A stretch of DNA of 64,000 bases from Variovorax sp. OK212. Its GTDB lineage: Bacteria > Pseudomonadota > Gammaproteobacteria > Burkholderiales > Burkholderiaceae_C. This document shows, piece after piece, positions 36,790 through 44,339 of the stretch (position 1 is the stretch's first letter; the number at the start of each line of letters is the position of its first letter). The translations under genes and the position numbers were made by a program. Where the stretch lies: positions 124,001 to 188,000 of the forward strand of contig NZ_FOLP01000005.1 in NCBI RefSeq assembly GCF_900112425.1. Reading direction: 5' to 3'. The notes beneath the pieces are model-generated. The model ran no database searches. It was not told where the DNA came from and saw nothing but the letters and a program-made list of their open reading frames with translations.

Positions 36790-36943
36790 CGAAATATCTC
36801 GTTTCGTGTCGATGGGATTGATTGTGCACACAAATCAGGTTTTCACAATCAAGAAGAACATGAAAACGAATATTTACTTTGCCTTCGACACGATGTGGGT
36901 TGTAAAAAGACCTCGTGGTGTCTAGGATGTGCGCGTTCGCACA
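36790..36943. promoter_or_regulatory. Divergent operator/promoter region between ner and the S24 repressor
   Basis: This is the most AT-rich stretch of the island. Three inverted repeats are visible: TGTGCACA at 36823-36830; GTTTTCA and TGAAAAC at 36839-36845 and 36861-36867; TGTGCG and CGCACA at 36928-36943. The first and third are both followed by ACAAATCA, suggesting they are copies of one operator. Its layout matches phage switch regions; binding proteins would be the S24 repressor and Ner. Exact promoters were not assigned. Confidence 0.6.
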
Positions 36944-37679
36944 AATCAAAGTTATCGTGACGCCGCAAATCAACACCCCACCCGACGATGACCATGTGAA
37001 GACCCGCGTCGGCGAACTGGCGCTCGCGCAAGGCGCGCGGCTGCGCGACCTGCGCAAGCAGAAGGGGCTCACCATCGACGACCTCGCGCAGCGCAGCGGG
37101 CTTCACTTCAATACGGTGGGCCGCATCGAGCGGGGCGTCAGCGACGCCAGCCTCGAGCAGCTCTATGTGATGTCGCTGGCGCTCGGCGTCGATCCGTCGG
37201 AGCTCAACCCCTTCCAGCCGGCCCAGCCGCCGAACCAGCTGTCGAGCGGGCTGGACGACGAGGTCTTCGTGCTGGTCGAGCTGCTCGACGTGCGCGTGAG
37301 CGCGGGCAACGGCGCCGTCAACACCTCGCAGGAACACATGGGCCGCTTCGCGTTCAGCCGTTCATGGATGGCGCGCAAGGGCGTGAAGCCGGCGCACGCG
37401 CGCATCGTTCATGCGCGCGGCGACTCGATGGCCGACAAGATCAACAACGGCGACATCCTGCTGGTCGACACCGCCACCAAGTCGCTCGACCAGGACGGCG
37501 TGTACGTCATCCAGCTCGACGGCCACGACTACGTGAAGGTGCTGCAGCGCGACTTCTCCACCGGCGGGCTGCAGATCATCAGCTACAACCCCGCGTACAA
37601 GCCGCAGGTGCTGAGCGCCGAGCAGGCCGCGGAGCTTCACATCAGCGGCCGCGTCGTCTGGCACGGCGGCGAGATCTGA
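36927..37679 (+). CDS. XRE-S24 phage repressor (LexA-like self-cleaving type)
   Basis: As drawn it has 250 residues. The XRE helix-turn-helix is at about residues 36-90 (ARLRDLRKQKGLTIDDLAQRSGL, HFNTVGRIERG). The S24 peptidase domain follows, with Ser167 in RGDSM and Lys204 in DYVKVLQ as catalytic dyad and a candidate Ala126-Gly127 cleavage site in VSAGNG. RecA-stimulated cleavage would lift repression after DNA damage. The first 23 residues look non-conserved and the ATG lies beside an operator palindrome; a GTG at 36996 (VKTRVGELALAQ) may be the real start. The gene reads toward the lysis and tail genes. Confidence 0.85.
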   Translation: MCAFAQIKVIVTPQINTPPDDDHVKTRVGELALAQGARLRDLRKQKGLTIDDLAQRSGLHFNTVGRIERGVSDASLEQLYVMSLALGVDPSELNPFQPAQPPNQLSSGLDDEVFVLVELLDVRVSAGNGAVNTSQEHMGRFAFSRSWMARKGVKPAHARIVHARGDSMADKINNGDILLVDTATKSLDQDGVYVIQLDGHDYVKVLQRDFSTGGLQIISYNPAYKPQVLSAEQAAELHISGRVVWHGGEI

Positions 37680-37737
37680 CGCGGCGCAACAAGCGCAACA
37701 AGCACCGCAACCCAGGGAGCCGCGCTTCCTGAACAAG

Positions 37738-37757
37738 GGGCCGGCTCATGTCGGCCT
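37738..37757 (+). other. Hairpin module, copy 1 of 3
   Basis: GGGCCGGC and GTCGGCCT pair as an 8-bp RNA stem (two G-U pairs) with loop TCAT. The same arms occur at 39270-39289 and 41697-41716. It sits between the repressor and the lysozyme gene, so it could attenuate read-through into the late genes. Confidence 0.7.
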
Positions 37758-37792
37758 CAGTCGTTCGACCCCTTCGCCCGACCATTCGGGAC

Positions 37793-38374
37793 ATGGGCAA
37801 CGACATCTCTCGAACCTCCTTCTTCCAGCGGCCGCGGCGGCGCGCGCGTGAGCGCGGCGAAGCACCCCGGCAGCTGCTGGCCGTGCTCGCGCTCAGCGCG
37901 GCGGGGCTGATCGGCATCGTCGCGCGCGAGGGCTACAGCGACAAGGCCTACCCCGATCCCGTGCACGGCACGGCGGTGCCGACCATCGGCTTCGGCACCA
38001 CCGGCGGCGTGCGCATGGGCGACACCACCACACCCGTGCCCGCGCTGCAGCGCGCGTGGCGCGACGTGCAGACCTACGAGAGCGCGCTCAAGCAATGCGT
38101 GAAGGTGCCGCTGCACCCGTACGAGTACGACGCGTACGTGAGCCTGGCCTACAACATCGGCGCCTTCAACTTCTGCACCGGCGGACAGAAAGGCCGCACG
38201 TCCACGCTCGTGCAGCGCCTGAACGCAGGCGACTACACGGGCGCCTGCGACGCCATCCTCGGCTGGAAGTACGTCGGCAAGACCGACTGCTCCGCGCCCG
38301 GCAACAAGACCTGCGCCGGCATCTGGAAAGACCGTCTCCAGCTGCACGCGCAGTGCACGGGGAATGCGCCATGA
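37793..38374 (+). CDS. Phage lysozyme (GH24), likely SAR endolysin
   Basis: This 193-residue protein has an N-terminal hydrophobic, Ala/Gly/Leu-rich helix (about residues 28-43, QLLAVLALSAAGLIGIV) that looks like a signal-arrest-release anchor. The T4/R21-type triad follows: Glu46 in REGYSDKAY, Asp55 and Thr64 in PTIGFGTT. Then LHPYEYDAYVSLAYNIG is typical of the family. It cuts the glycan strand once released from the membrane. The ATG at 37793 is preferred over one at 37748 that lies inside the hairpin. Its stop overlaps the spanin start (ATGA). Confidence 0.88.
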   Translation: MGNDISRTSFFQRPRRRARERGEAPRQLLAVLALSAAGLIGIVAREGYSDKAYPDPVHGTAVPTIGFGTTGGVRMGDTTTPVPALQRAWRDVQTYESALKQCVKVPLHPYEYDAYVSLAYNIGAFNFCTGGQKGRTSTLVQRLNAGDYTGACDAILGWKYVGKTDCSAPGNKTCAGIWKDRLQLHAQCTGNAP

Positions 38375-38997
38375 CCCCGATGGGCAAGGCCGGGGCGGCC
38401 CTGGTCGTGGGTGTCGCGGCCGCGCTGCTGCTCGCCGCCGCCGCGTCCGCCATCCACGGTGCCGGCCGCATGCAGGAACGCGCGGCCTGGCAGCAGAAGG
38501 AAGCACGGCGCGCGGCGCAGATCGCCAGCGACATGCAAGCCGAGTACGAGCGCGGACGCGCCGCTTCCGGCCGATACCAGCTGGGCGCAAGCGCCCTGCA
38601 AGCCAGCTATCTCTCCCTCGAAGGACCGACCCATGAACTGCGCCGGCGCATCGCCCTCGTTCTTCCCCCTGCCGGCCGGGTGCGGCACGACAGTCCCGTG
38701 CCGCATGCCGTGCCTCAAGCCGTGCCGGATGCCGCCGAGCCGCACGACGCTGGCGGCGGCCCTCATCGCCTCAGCCTTGCTGCTGTGTGGATGTGGAACA
38801 GCGCCCTTGCGGGCACCGACGTACCCGCAGGCGCCTGCGGACTTGCTGACACCTCCGGCGAGGCCTGTGCTGCTGATGCCGGCCTCACGGTCGAAGACGC
38901 CTGGACCAACCACGACATCAACGCGAAGTCATGCGCCGCGGACCGGCTTCGGCACCGCGCGCTGATCGAGTTCCTTACAGAAAGACCCACCCCATGA
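38371..38997 (+). CDS. Inner-membrane spanin (Rz-like)
   Basis: This 208-residue protein has an N-terminal membrane helix (about residues 6-28), a charged coiled-coil periplasmic segment (RMQERAAWQQKEARRAAQIASDMQAEYERGRAASGRYQ) and a longer C-terminal part. That part has LRRRIALVLPP and AVWMWNSALAGTDVPAGACGLADTS, the tail seen in Rz-like proteins of Burkholderiales phages. With the nested Rz1-like lipoprotein it spans the periplasm and fuses the membranes at lysis. Starts and ends overlap neighbouring genes by ATGA. Confidence 0.78.
   Translation: MTPMGKAGAALVVGVAAALLLAAAASAIHGAGRMQERAAWQQKEARRAAQIASDMQAEYERGRAASGRYQLGASALQASYLSLEGPTHELRRRIALVLPPAGRVRHDSPVPHAVPQAVPDAAEPHDAGGGPHRLSLAAVWMWNSALAGTDVPAGACGLADTSGEACAADAGLTVEDAWTNHDINAKSCAADRLRHRALIEFLTERPTP
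38633..38965 (+). CDS. Outer-membrane spanin lipoprotein (Rz1-like) nested in the Rz gene
   Basis: A frame inside the Rz-like gene encodes a lipoprotein: MPPSRTTLAAALIASALLLCGC (lipobox LLLCGC) followed by a Pro-rich mature part (APTYPQAPADLLTPPARPV). The nested out-of-frame lambda Rz/Rz1 layout is the same. A GAAGGA site lies seven bases before an ATG at 38633, which would give 110 residues with a long n-region; an ATG at 38729 gives a more ordinary 78-residue precursor. The stop lies within the Rz gene. Confidence 0.72.
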   Translation: MNCAGASPSFFPLPAGCGTTVPCRMPCLKPCRMPPSRTTLAAALIASALLLCGCGTAPLRAPTYPQAPADLLTPPARPVLLMPASRSKTPGPTTTSTRSHAPRTGFGTAR

Positions 38998-39263
38998 GCG
39001 AACCCCACGTACGCACGCAGGAGCTGTTGCTGCTCGGCCAGATCCACGGCCTGGTGCAGGCCCTGAAGGACGGGCAGGACCAGCAGAACCGCCGCATGGA
39101 CAGCTTCGACACGCGCTTCGACGCACTCGACGGCCGGCTGCGTTCGGTCGAGCAGCGCGCCGCGATGTTCGGCGCCGCCTCGGGCGGCGCCATGGCCATC
39201 GGCACGGCCTTGCTCGCCGAGGCCATCAAGCAGTGGTTTCGCAGCGGCCCCGGCATCAACTGA
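38994..39263 (+). CDS. Small coiled-coil membrane protein of the lysis cassette (possible holin)
   Basis: This 89-residue protein has an N-terminal helical coiled coil (LLLLGQIHGLVQALKDGQDQQNRRMDSFDTRF) and one C-terminal hydrophobic helix (MFGAASGGAMAIGTALLAEAI). The layout resembles XhlA-type proteins. Its place right after the spanins, with an ATGA overlap, suggests a lysis role, possibly holin or holin partner, but no family match is certain. No other holin candidate is seen in the cassette; a SAR endolysin needs only a pinholin. Confidence 0.55.
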   Translation: MSEPHVRTQELLLLGQIHGLVQALKDGQDQQNRRMDSFDTRFDALDGRLRSVEQRAAMFGAASGGAMAIGTALLAEAIKQWFRSGPGIN

Positions 39264-39269
39264 AGCGCG

Positions 39270-39289
39270 GGGCCGGCAGATGTCGGCCT
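39270..39289 (+). other. Hairpin module, copy 2 of 3
   Basis: Identical stem arms to the copies at 37738 and 41697 (GGGCCGGC and GTCGGCCT) with loop AGAT. It lies between the lysis cassette and the first tail gene. The bases after it (TCAGCC...CTTCGCC) also resemble those after copy 1. Confidence 0.7.
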
Positions 39290-39377
39290 CAGCCATCCGG
39301 GCCTTCGCCGCGACAGTTCATTCACCAACCAACGAAGCGACAGATGCACTTCCAGAACCGCAAGCGCTCGACCTCCC

Positions 39378-39413
39378 GCACAACCCACACAACCCGCACA
39401 ACCCGCACAACCC
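39378..39413 (+). repeat. Four tandem 9-bp CA-rich repeats in the leader of the tail-terminator gene
   Basis: Four units of (G/A)CACAACCC lie just upstream of the CGGAG ribosome-binding site of the gene at 39427. The stretch should be unstructured in RNA. Similar CAACC-rich leaders precede the tail tube and fibre genes. Confidence 0.8.
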
Positions 39414-39426
39414 ACGGAGCCCTGGC

Positions 39427-39906
39427 ATGAGCCGTCTCGACACCCTTCGCAGCGCCATCGTGCAGACGCTGAACGCCGTGCCGCAGATCGGCCGCGTGCA
39501 CGACCGCGAACGCTCGCTGGCCGACGAAGCCGCGCTGCGCGCGCTCTACCTCTACGACCTGCCGGCCGGCGGCCAGCAACTGCGCGGCTGGTGGCTGCGG
39601 CGCACCGCCACCGAAGAGCGCAGTGTCGACACCGCCCGCGCGATGAGCGTCGACAGCTGGACCCTGCAGGGCCACCTCGCGTTCGACGACGCCGCCGCTT
39701 CCGAGCTGGTGCTCGACGCGCTCGTCGAAGACATCCGCGACGCCGTGCGCGGCGATCCCACCTTCGGCGGCGCATGCGCCACCGGCCCGCTCACCGACGA
39801 CAAGCGCACCGACGGCGTGCAGGTCGACGGCACCGGCCTCGTCACCTTCTGCGGCGTGCGCTGTCACGGCGTCGCGCTGCAGTTGCGGACCTGGCGCTAC
39901 CTCTGA
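39427..39906 (+). CDS. Putative tail terminator/completion protein
   Basis: This 159-residue protein opens the tail module immediately before the tube gene, the position of the tail terminator (lambda gpU). It starts MSRLDTLRSAIVQTLNAVPQIGRVHDRERS, with WTLQGHLAFDDAAASELVLDALVEDIRDAV in the middle and a strand-rich end (VTFCGVRCHGVALQL). The assignment rests on position, length and the alternating beta pattern; the sequence match to known families is weak. The start is set by the CGGAG site and by the fact that upstream codons are the CA-rich repeat. Confidence 0.6.
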   Translation: MSRLDTLRSAIVQTLNAVPQIGRVHDRERSLADEAALRALYLYDLPAGGQQLRGWWLRRTATEERSVDTARAMSVDSWTLQGHLAFDDAAASELVLDALVEDIRDAVRGDPTFGGACATGPLTDDKRTDGVQVDGTGLVTFCGVRCHGVALQLRTWRYL

Positions 39907-39977
39907 CTGCCCATCGACGGGCAGCTCTTTTCCCTTCGACAACCCAAGCAACCAACCAACCAACGGAGAACGCCGAC

Positions 39978-40907
39978 ATGGCAAAACTCATGCGCAAGAT
40001 GGCCATCCTGGCCAAGGCTGAAACGGTACGCGGTACCGACGCGGCGCCCACCGGCGCGGCCAATGCGATCCTGGTCAGCGAAGTCACGCTGACGCCCATC
40101 GAGGGCGACGTGGTCCAGCGCGACAACGTGCGTCCGTACTTCGGCTCGCGCGGCTCCGTGCTGGTCACGCAGTACAGCAAGATCGCGTTCTCGGTCGAGA
40201 TCGCGGGCGTCGCCGCCGCCGGCGACGTGCCGGCATATGCCACGCTGATGCGCGGCTGCGCGATCAGCGTGATCTCCGCGCCCGGCGTCAGCACCACCTT
40301 CGCGCCCGCCACCGACGCGCTCGAGTCGCTCACCATCTACGGCAACGTCGACGGCACCGTCTACAAGATGACCGACGCGCACGGCAACGTGAAGGCCACC
40401 ATCAATGCCAAGGGCATCCCGAAGTGGCAGTTCGAGTTCACCGGCCTGTTCGTGCCCGCCGAAGACGCGCCGCTGCCCGTGGCCGACTACACCAGGTTCA
40501 TGGACCCGCTGGGCGTGAACAAGGCCAACACCACGCTCGCGCTCGACGGCCTCGGCGTGGCCGCCAACGCCTTCAGCTTCGATGCCGGCAACACCGTGAT
40601 CAAGCGCGACCTGATGACCGTGGACGCGGTCGACATCACCGCGCGCGTCTCGACCGGTTCCGTCACCTTCGAGAACACCTCGATCGCAACCAAGGACTGG
40701 ATCGGCATGGCGCGCGCGAGCCAGCGCGTGAACCTGATGCTCAAGCACGGCCAGGGCGCGACCAATGTCGTGGAGTTCGTGTCGCCGCATGCGCAGATCG
40801 GCAAGCCGACCTTCAGCGACGTCGACGGCGTGCAGATGATCACCGTGCCGCTCGAGTTCGTGCCCACCGGCGGTGGCAACGACGAGTGGCTGATCGTCGT
40901 TCGCTGA
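39978..40907 (+). CDS. Tail tube protein
   Basis: This 309-residue protein starts MAKLMRKMAILAKAETVRGTDAAPTGAANAILVSE, the usual opening of a phage tail tube protein of this type, and is strand-rich throughout. It is the major structural protein and should stack as hexamers along the tape measure. It precedes the G/GT chaperone, as in lambda-like tails. A GGAG site after a run of CAAC repeats supports strong translation. Confidence 0.82.
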   Translation: MAKLMRKMAILAKAETVRGTDAAPTGAANAILVSEVTLTPIEGDVVQRDNVRPYFGSRGSVLVTQYSKIAFSVEIAGVAAAGDVPAYATLMRGCAISVISAPGVSTTFAPATDALESLTIYGNVDGTVYKMTDAHGNVKATINAKGIPKWQFEFTGLFVPAEDAPLPVADYTRFMDPLGVNKANTTLALDGLGVAANAFSFDAGNTVIKRDLMTVDAVDITARVSTGSVTFENTSIATKDWIGMARASQRVNLMLKHGQGATNVVEFVSPHAQIGKPTFSDVDGVQMITVPLEFVPTGGGNDEWLIVVR

Positions 40908-40941
40908 GCTTCGCGGCACGCAACCAGAGGAACACACAGAG

Positions 40942-41292
40942 ATGCCCCAGAAACTCAAGATCGCCATCAAGCCGACCTTCGTCGCACCGGTCGTGATGCG
41001 CGTGCCCGGCGACGGCCAGATCGAGGAAGTGCGCTTCAGCGCCGTCTTCAAGCGCCTGACCAAGTCCGACAACGACACCCTGCAGTCGCGCCTGGAGGGG
41101 CGCAACCTCACCGACAGGGAACTGCTCGACATGGTGCTAGCCGACTGGAAGGAGCTGGAGGGCGACGACGGCGCGCCGTTCATCTGCACCACCGAGAACC
41201 GCGCGGCGGCGGTGGAGGAGTGGCCGTCTTTCGAGGCCGCCATTGCCTACAGCTACTTCGAGCATGCCTACCCGGCCGCGGTAAAAAACTGA
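40942..41292 (+). CDS. Tail assembly chaperone, zero-frame product (gpG-like)
   Basis: This 116-residue protein begins MPQKLKIAIKPTFVAPVVMRVPGDG and has FSAVFKRLTKSDNDTLQ and RNLTDRELLDMVLADWKELEG, typical of the small phage tail-assembly chaperone family. It ends AAVKN just after an A AAA AAC heptamer. In lambda this product and its -1 extended form (gpGT) load tube subunits on the tape measure. It lies directly before the tape measure gene, as expected. Confidence 0.85.
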   Translation: MPQKLKIAIKPTFVAPVVMRVPGDGQIEEVRFSAVFKRLTKSDNDTLQSRLEGRNLTDRELLDMVLADWKELEGDDGAPFICTTENRAAAVEEWPSFEAAIAYSYFEHAYPAAVKN

Positions 41293-41660
41293 GAGGCGCC
41301 GCGCGCCTTGTGCTCGGAGCAGGGCATCGCGTCCACGACGAGCTGGACGACGATCTCCGCAGCCAGTGCGCGTCGCTCGGTCTCGACCCGACCCGGCTCG
41401 TCTCTTCGACGGCCAACGGCGGCGGCCCGCCACCCTTCGAGCTATGGCCCGAACACCAGGAAGCATTCGAGGTGTTCCATGCCTGCCGAACGCAGTGGCG
41501 GGTCGTCGCGGGGGCGGCAGGCGCGTGGTTCCAGGGGCTGGACTTCGGCGCCGTCGACGTCGCCATGAAGCGCCTGGGCATCGCGCGCTCACGCCAGCGC
41601 GAGGTGTTCCTGCAGCTGCAGGTGATGGAAGACGAAGGCATCGCGGTGCTGAACGTCTAG
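40942..41660 (+). CDS. Tail assembly chaperone, -1 frameshift product (gpGT-like)
   Basis: Shifting -1 at the A AAA AAC heptamer (41283-41289), one base before the zero-frame TGA, continues for another 124 codons: LRGAARLVLGAGHRVHDELD, then a PPFELWPEHQEAFEVFHAC motif and a helical end. That segment resembles the DUF1799 phage protein group. The fused product is about 239 residues. No independent start with a good ribosome site was found for the second frame, which supports frameshifting over a separate gene. Confidence 0.8.
41283..41289 (+). promoter_or_regulatory. Programmed -1 frameshift slippery site
   Basis: The seven bases A AAA AAC are in the X XXY YYZ register of the zero frame (codons AAA AAC) and the next codon is the stop TGA. 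This is a canonical -1 slippery heptamer at the exact place where tail chaperones of siphophages shift frame. Confidence 0.85.
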
Positions 41661-41696
41661 CGGCATCGCGAGGCCTCAGGCCATCGAAGAAGCATG

Positions 41697-41726
41697 GGGC
41701 CGGCAGATGTCGGCCTTATTTTTTTC
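41697..41726 (+). terminator. Hairpin module, copy 3 of 3, with a T-tract
   Basis: Same stem arms as the two other copies (loop AGAT), here followed by TTATTTTTTTC, which makes it look like an intrinsic terminator. It lies between the chaperone and the tape measure genes, so it may set the drop in expression from abundant tube to scarce tape measure. Confidence 0.65.
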
Positions 41727-41750
41727 TTAGCTCAAACGGACCATACAGAC

Positions 41751-44339
41751 ATGGCTGCAACACAACAAATGGCGATTCAGATGACGATGAACGCGTCGTC
41801 GGTGAATGCGGACCTCTCTCGGGTCGTCAACGAATTCGGGAAGTTCATCGACGAAATTTCAAGCGGCGCGAGCCGGGCCGAAGAGGCCAAGACGAAAGCT
41901 GCAACTGCAGCCAAGGCGGCCCAGGAGAAGGCCGCGAACGCCATCAAGGAAGTTTCCTCCTCGGTCGACAGCCTGTACGCCAGCATCCAGAGCGGAAAGT
42001 CGCCGCTCAGCGCTTTGGCGGAAGACGGTTCGAAGTTGGTGTCTTCGCTCGGCGGCGTCGGAGCGACGTTGAGTGGCGTCGCCGGTTACGTCAAGAACAT
42101 CGCGACGCCGTTCAACCTGGCGACCCGCGCCGTGACCTTGCTGACCGAGGCGTATGTCGAAGGCAGCAAGGAAGCCGTGGCCTACGCCAAGGCGAAGACG
42201 ATGACCGGCAACTACGTTGGCCTCACGACCGACCAGCTCCAGACCAAAGCCGTGGAGATCGCCGGCACGCAAGGCACGCAGGCCAAGGCCGCTGAGGCCA
42301 TCACAGCGGTGGTCAGCACCGGCAGGATCGGGGGCAGTGTCGTGAGTGAGGTGGCTGGTGCGACGGCTGAAATGAACCGTGTGCTGGGCACCTCGATCAA
42401 CGAAGCAGTCGAGAACTTCGTCAAGCTTTCCGACGAGCCGTCCAAAGCTTCGGTCAAGCTCAACGAAAGCTATCACTACCTGAGCGCAAGTACCTACGAG
42501 CGCATCGTCTCCCTGGAGAAACAAGGAAAGACAGAGGAGGCGGCGGCGCTCGCGCAGAAGACTTTCGCCATCGCGATGAAAGAGCGCACCGCCGAGGTCG
42601 TCGCCAATCTTGGCAGTCTTCAACGTGGTTGGCTGAGCGTCACGGGGTTCGCGCAGAAGGCCTGGGACGCCATGCTCAATGTCGGGCGTCCGGTCACGCT
42701 TCAGAAACAGATCGAAGCGGCCCGCAAGGAGATTGCCGATATCGACGTCATTCAACAAGGCGGGGGTTTTGTCAGCAACGGAGGCGGTGCGGCTTTCGGG
42801 CGAGGCAAAGCCGGCGCGAAGCTGGATCAGGATCGAGATATCGCCGTCGCCAGGTTGGCGACTCTCGAGGAGAGTCGAAGGATCGCGTCGTCGGGCGCAT
42901 TGAACAAGGCGGACGAAGTTCGCCGGCGAGATGCAGGTCTCGCCAAGAGCGTCAAGGCCAACGAAGAGAAGGGGGATGCAAAGCGCAAAGTTGGAGCAGG
43001 CGCTTCTGGCGTCGGTCGCGCCGAAGACGAAGGTCTTCGACTGAGCATCGAAGCTGTCCGCGAAGACTACAACGCCAAGGCGCGAGTCACCGCCGAAGGT
43101 TTCAAGAACATCGACAGCCTGCGCAAGCGCGACCTGCTCGACGACTATGCGGTCGTCCGCCAGAAGCGAGACCTGCGCCTGAAGGATCTGAAGGACCAGA
43201 ACGACGCCATCCAGGCGGAACTGCGTTTGCTGGGCTCCAAGAAGGGCTCGGCCGCCGACAGGCAGAAGCTGGAGGCTCGCTCGAGAACCGTCGAGCAGCA
43301 ACGCGGATTCGTCAATGACGAGACCGAACGCGCCTACGCGGAGATGGATGCGACGCCTCGGAACGCGGTGCTCAAGACTTCGCAGCAAGCCACCGACAGG
43401 ATCCGCGAGCAGACGCGCGCGCTGGAGGAACAGAACGCCGTGTTTGGCTTGTCCAAGGACGAAATCCAGAAGCTGAACATCGCGCAGCTCGAGCGACAGG
43501 TCATCGAACTGGATGCAACCGAGAGTGTCGATCCTGCCTATATCCAGTCTTTGCGTGATCGTTTGAAGGCCGAGCAGGACTTGCGACAAGTCACTCAGAA
43601 ATCCGAGGGCCTGAAGACCGCTGAAGAGAAGCAGAAGAAAGAAAAAGACACGAACAAGGAAGCGTCGAAGAAGATGTCTGCCGACATCGGCGGCGTGTTC
43701 CGCGATGGGTTCGTGAATCTGTTGGAGGGCGGTGGTCAGAGTGCGATCGACAAGATGGGTGAATCCCTCAAGAAGAAGCTCACCGCGTCGGTTGCCGACG
43801 CGCTCTACGAAGCGACGTTGAAGCCGGGCGTCGAGGGGTTCTCCAACTGGCTCTCCGGTGCGATCAAGGGAGTCTTCCCGAGCGGCGGTAGCAGCAGCGG
43901 CGGTAGCAGCAGCGGCGGTGCAACGGGTTCCGACTCCAGCGGAAGCTGGATCGGCAGCGCCGTGAGCGCCGTGCTCGGCTTCTTCGGCGTCAAGAGTGCC
44001 AACGGCAACGTCTTCGCCTCCCCCGGTCTGCATGCCTACGCCAACAGCGTGGTCGGAAAGCCCACGTTCTTCCCGTTCGCCAACGGCATCGGCCTCATGG
44101 GCGAAGCAGGCCCCGAAGCCATCATGCCCTTGCGCCGCGGCTCCGACGGCCGCCTGGGGGTCAGTGCGCCAGGCGGTGCGAACAGCGTGCCGACCATCCA
44201 GTTCGCGCCCTCCAACGTCTTCCACATCGACGCCCGTTCCGATCGCGGCGCGGTGATGGCCGACATGCAACGCCTGCTCGCGGAAAACAACCGCGGGCAG
44301 ATGGAACAACTCAAGCGCGTGAAGGTGCTCCCCCAATGA
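41751..44339 (+). CDS. Tail tape measure protein
   Basis: This 862-residue protein is helical with Ala/Lys/Glu-rich coiled coils, including EEAKTKAATAAKAAQEKAAN near the front and an LEEQNAVFGLSKDEIQKLNI region later. Near the end GLHAYANSVVGKPTFFPFANGIGLMGEAGPEAIMPL is the conserved C-terminal motif of lambda-family tape measures. Its length sets the tail length; by the usual 0.15 nm per residue the tail would be near 130 nm. A Ser/Gly repeat (GGSSSGGSSSGG) links body and tail. Codon use is a little less GC-rich than in neighbours. The next gene overlaps by ATGA. Confidence 0.9.
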   Translation: MAATQQMAIQMTMNASSVNADLSRVVNEFGKFIDEISSGASRAEEAKTKAATAAKAAQEKAANAIKEVSSSVDSLYASIQSGKSPLSALAEDGSKLVSSLGGVGATLSGVAGYVKNIATPFNLATRAVTLLTEAYVEGSKEAVAYAKAKTMTGNYVGLTTDQLQTKAVEIAGTQGTQAKAAEAITAVVSTGRIGGSVVSEVAGATAEMNRVLGTSINEAVENFVKLSDEPSKASVKLNESYHYLSASTYERIVSLEKQGKTEEAAALAQKTFAIAMKERTAEVVANLGSLQRGWLSVTGFAQKAWDAMLNVGRPVTLQKQIEAARKEIADIDVIQQGGGFVSNGGGAAFGRGKAGAKLDQDRDIAVARLATLEESRRIASSGALNKADEVRRRDAGLAKSVKANEEKGDAKRKVGAGASGVGRAEDEGLRLSIEAVREDYNAKARVTAEGFKNIDSLRKRDLLDDYAVVRQKRDLRLKDLKDQNDAIQAELRLLGSKKGSAADRQKLEARSRTVEQQRGFVNDETERAYAEMDATPRNAVLKTSQQATDRIREQTRALEEQNAVFGLSKDEIQKLNIAQLERQVIELDATESVDPAYIQSLRDRLKAEQDLRQVTQKSEGLKTAEEKQKKEKDTNKEASKKMSADIGGVFRDGFVNLLEGGGQSAIDKMGESLKKKLTASVADALYEATLKPGVEGFSNWLSGAIKGVFPSGGSSSGGSSSGGATGSDSSGSWIGSAVSAVLGFFGVKSANGNVFASPGLHAYANSVVGKPTFFPFANGIGLMGEAGPEAIMPLRRGSDGRLGVSAPGGANSVPTIQFAPSNVFHIDARSDRGAVMADMQRLLAENNRGQMEQLKRVKVLPQ

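Noticed and set aside
37748..37792. ATG start of the lysozyme at 37748
   Set aside because: It lies inside the hairpin repeat; the same MSAS peptide appears at the second hairpin (39280), so it is a by-product of the repeat.
39378..39413. CRISPR-like array
   Set aside because: Nine-base tandem units without spacers; a simple leader repeat.
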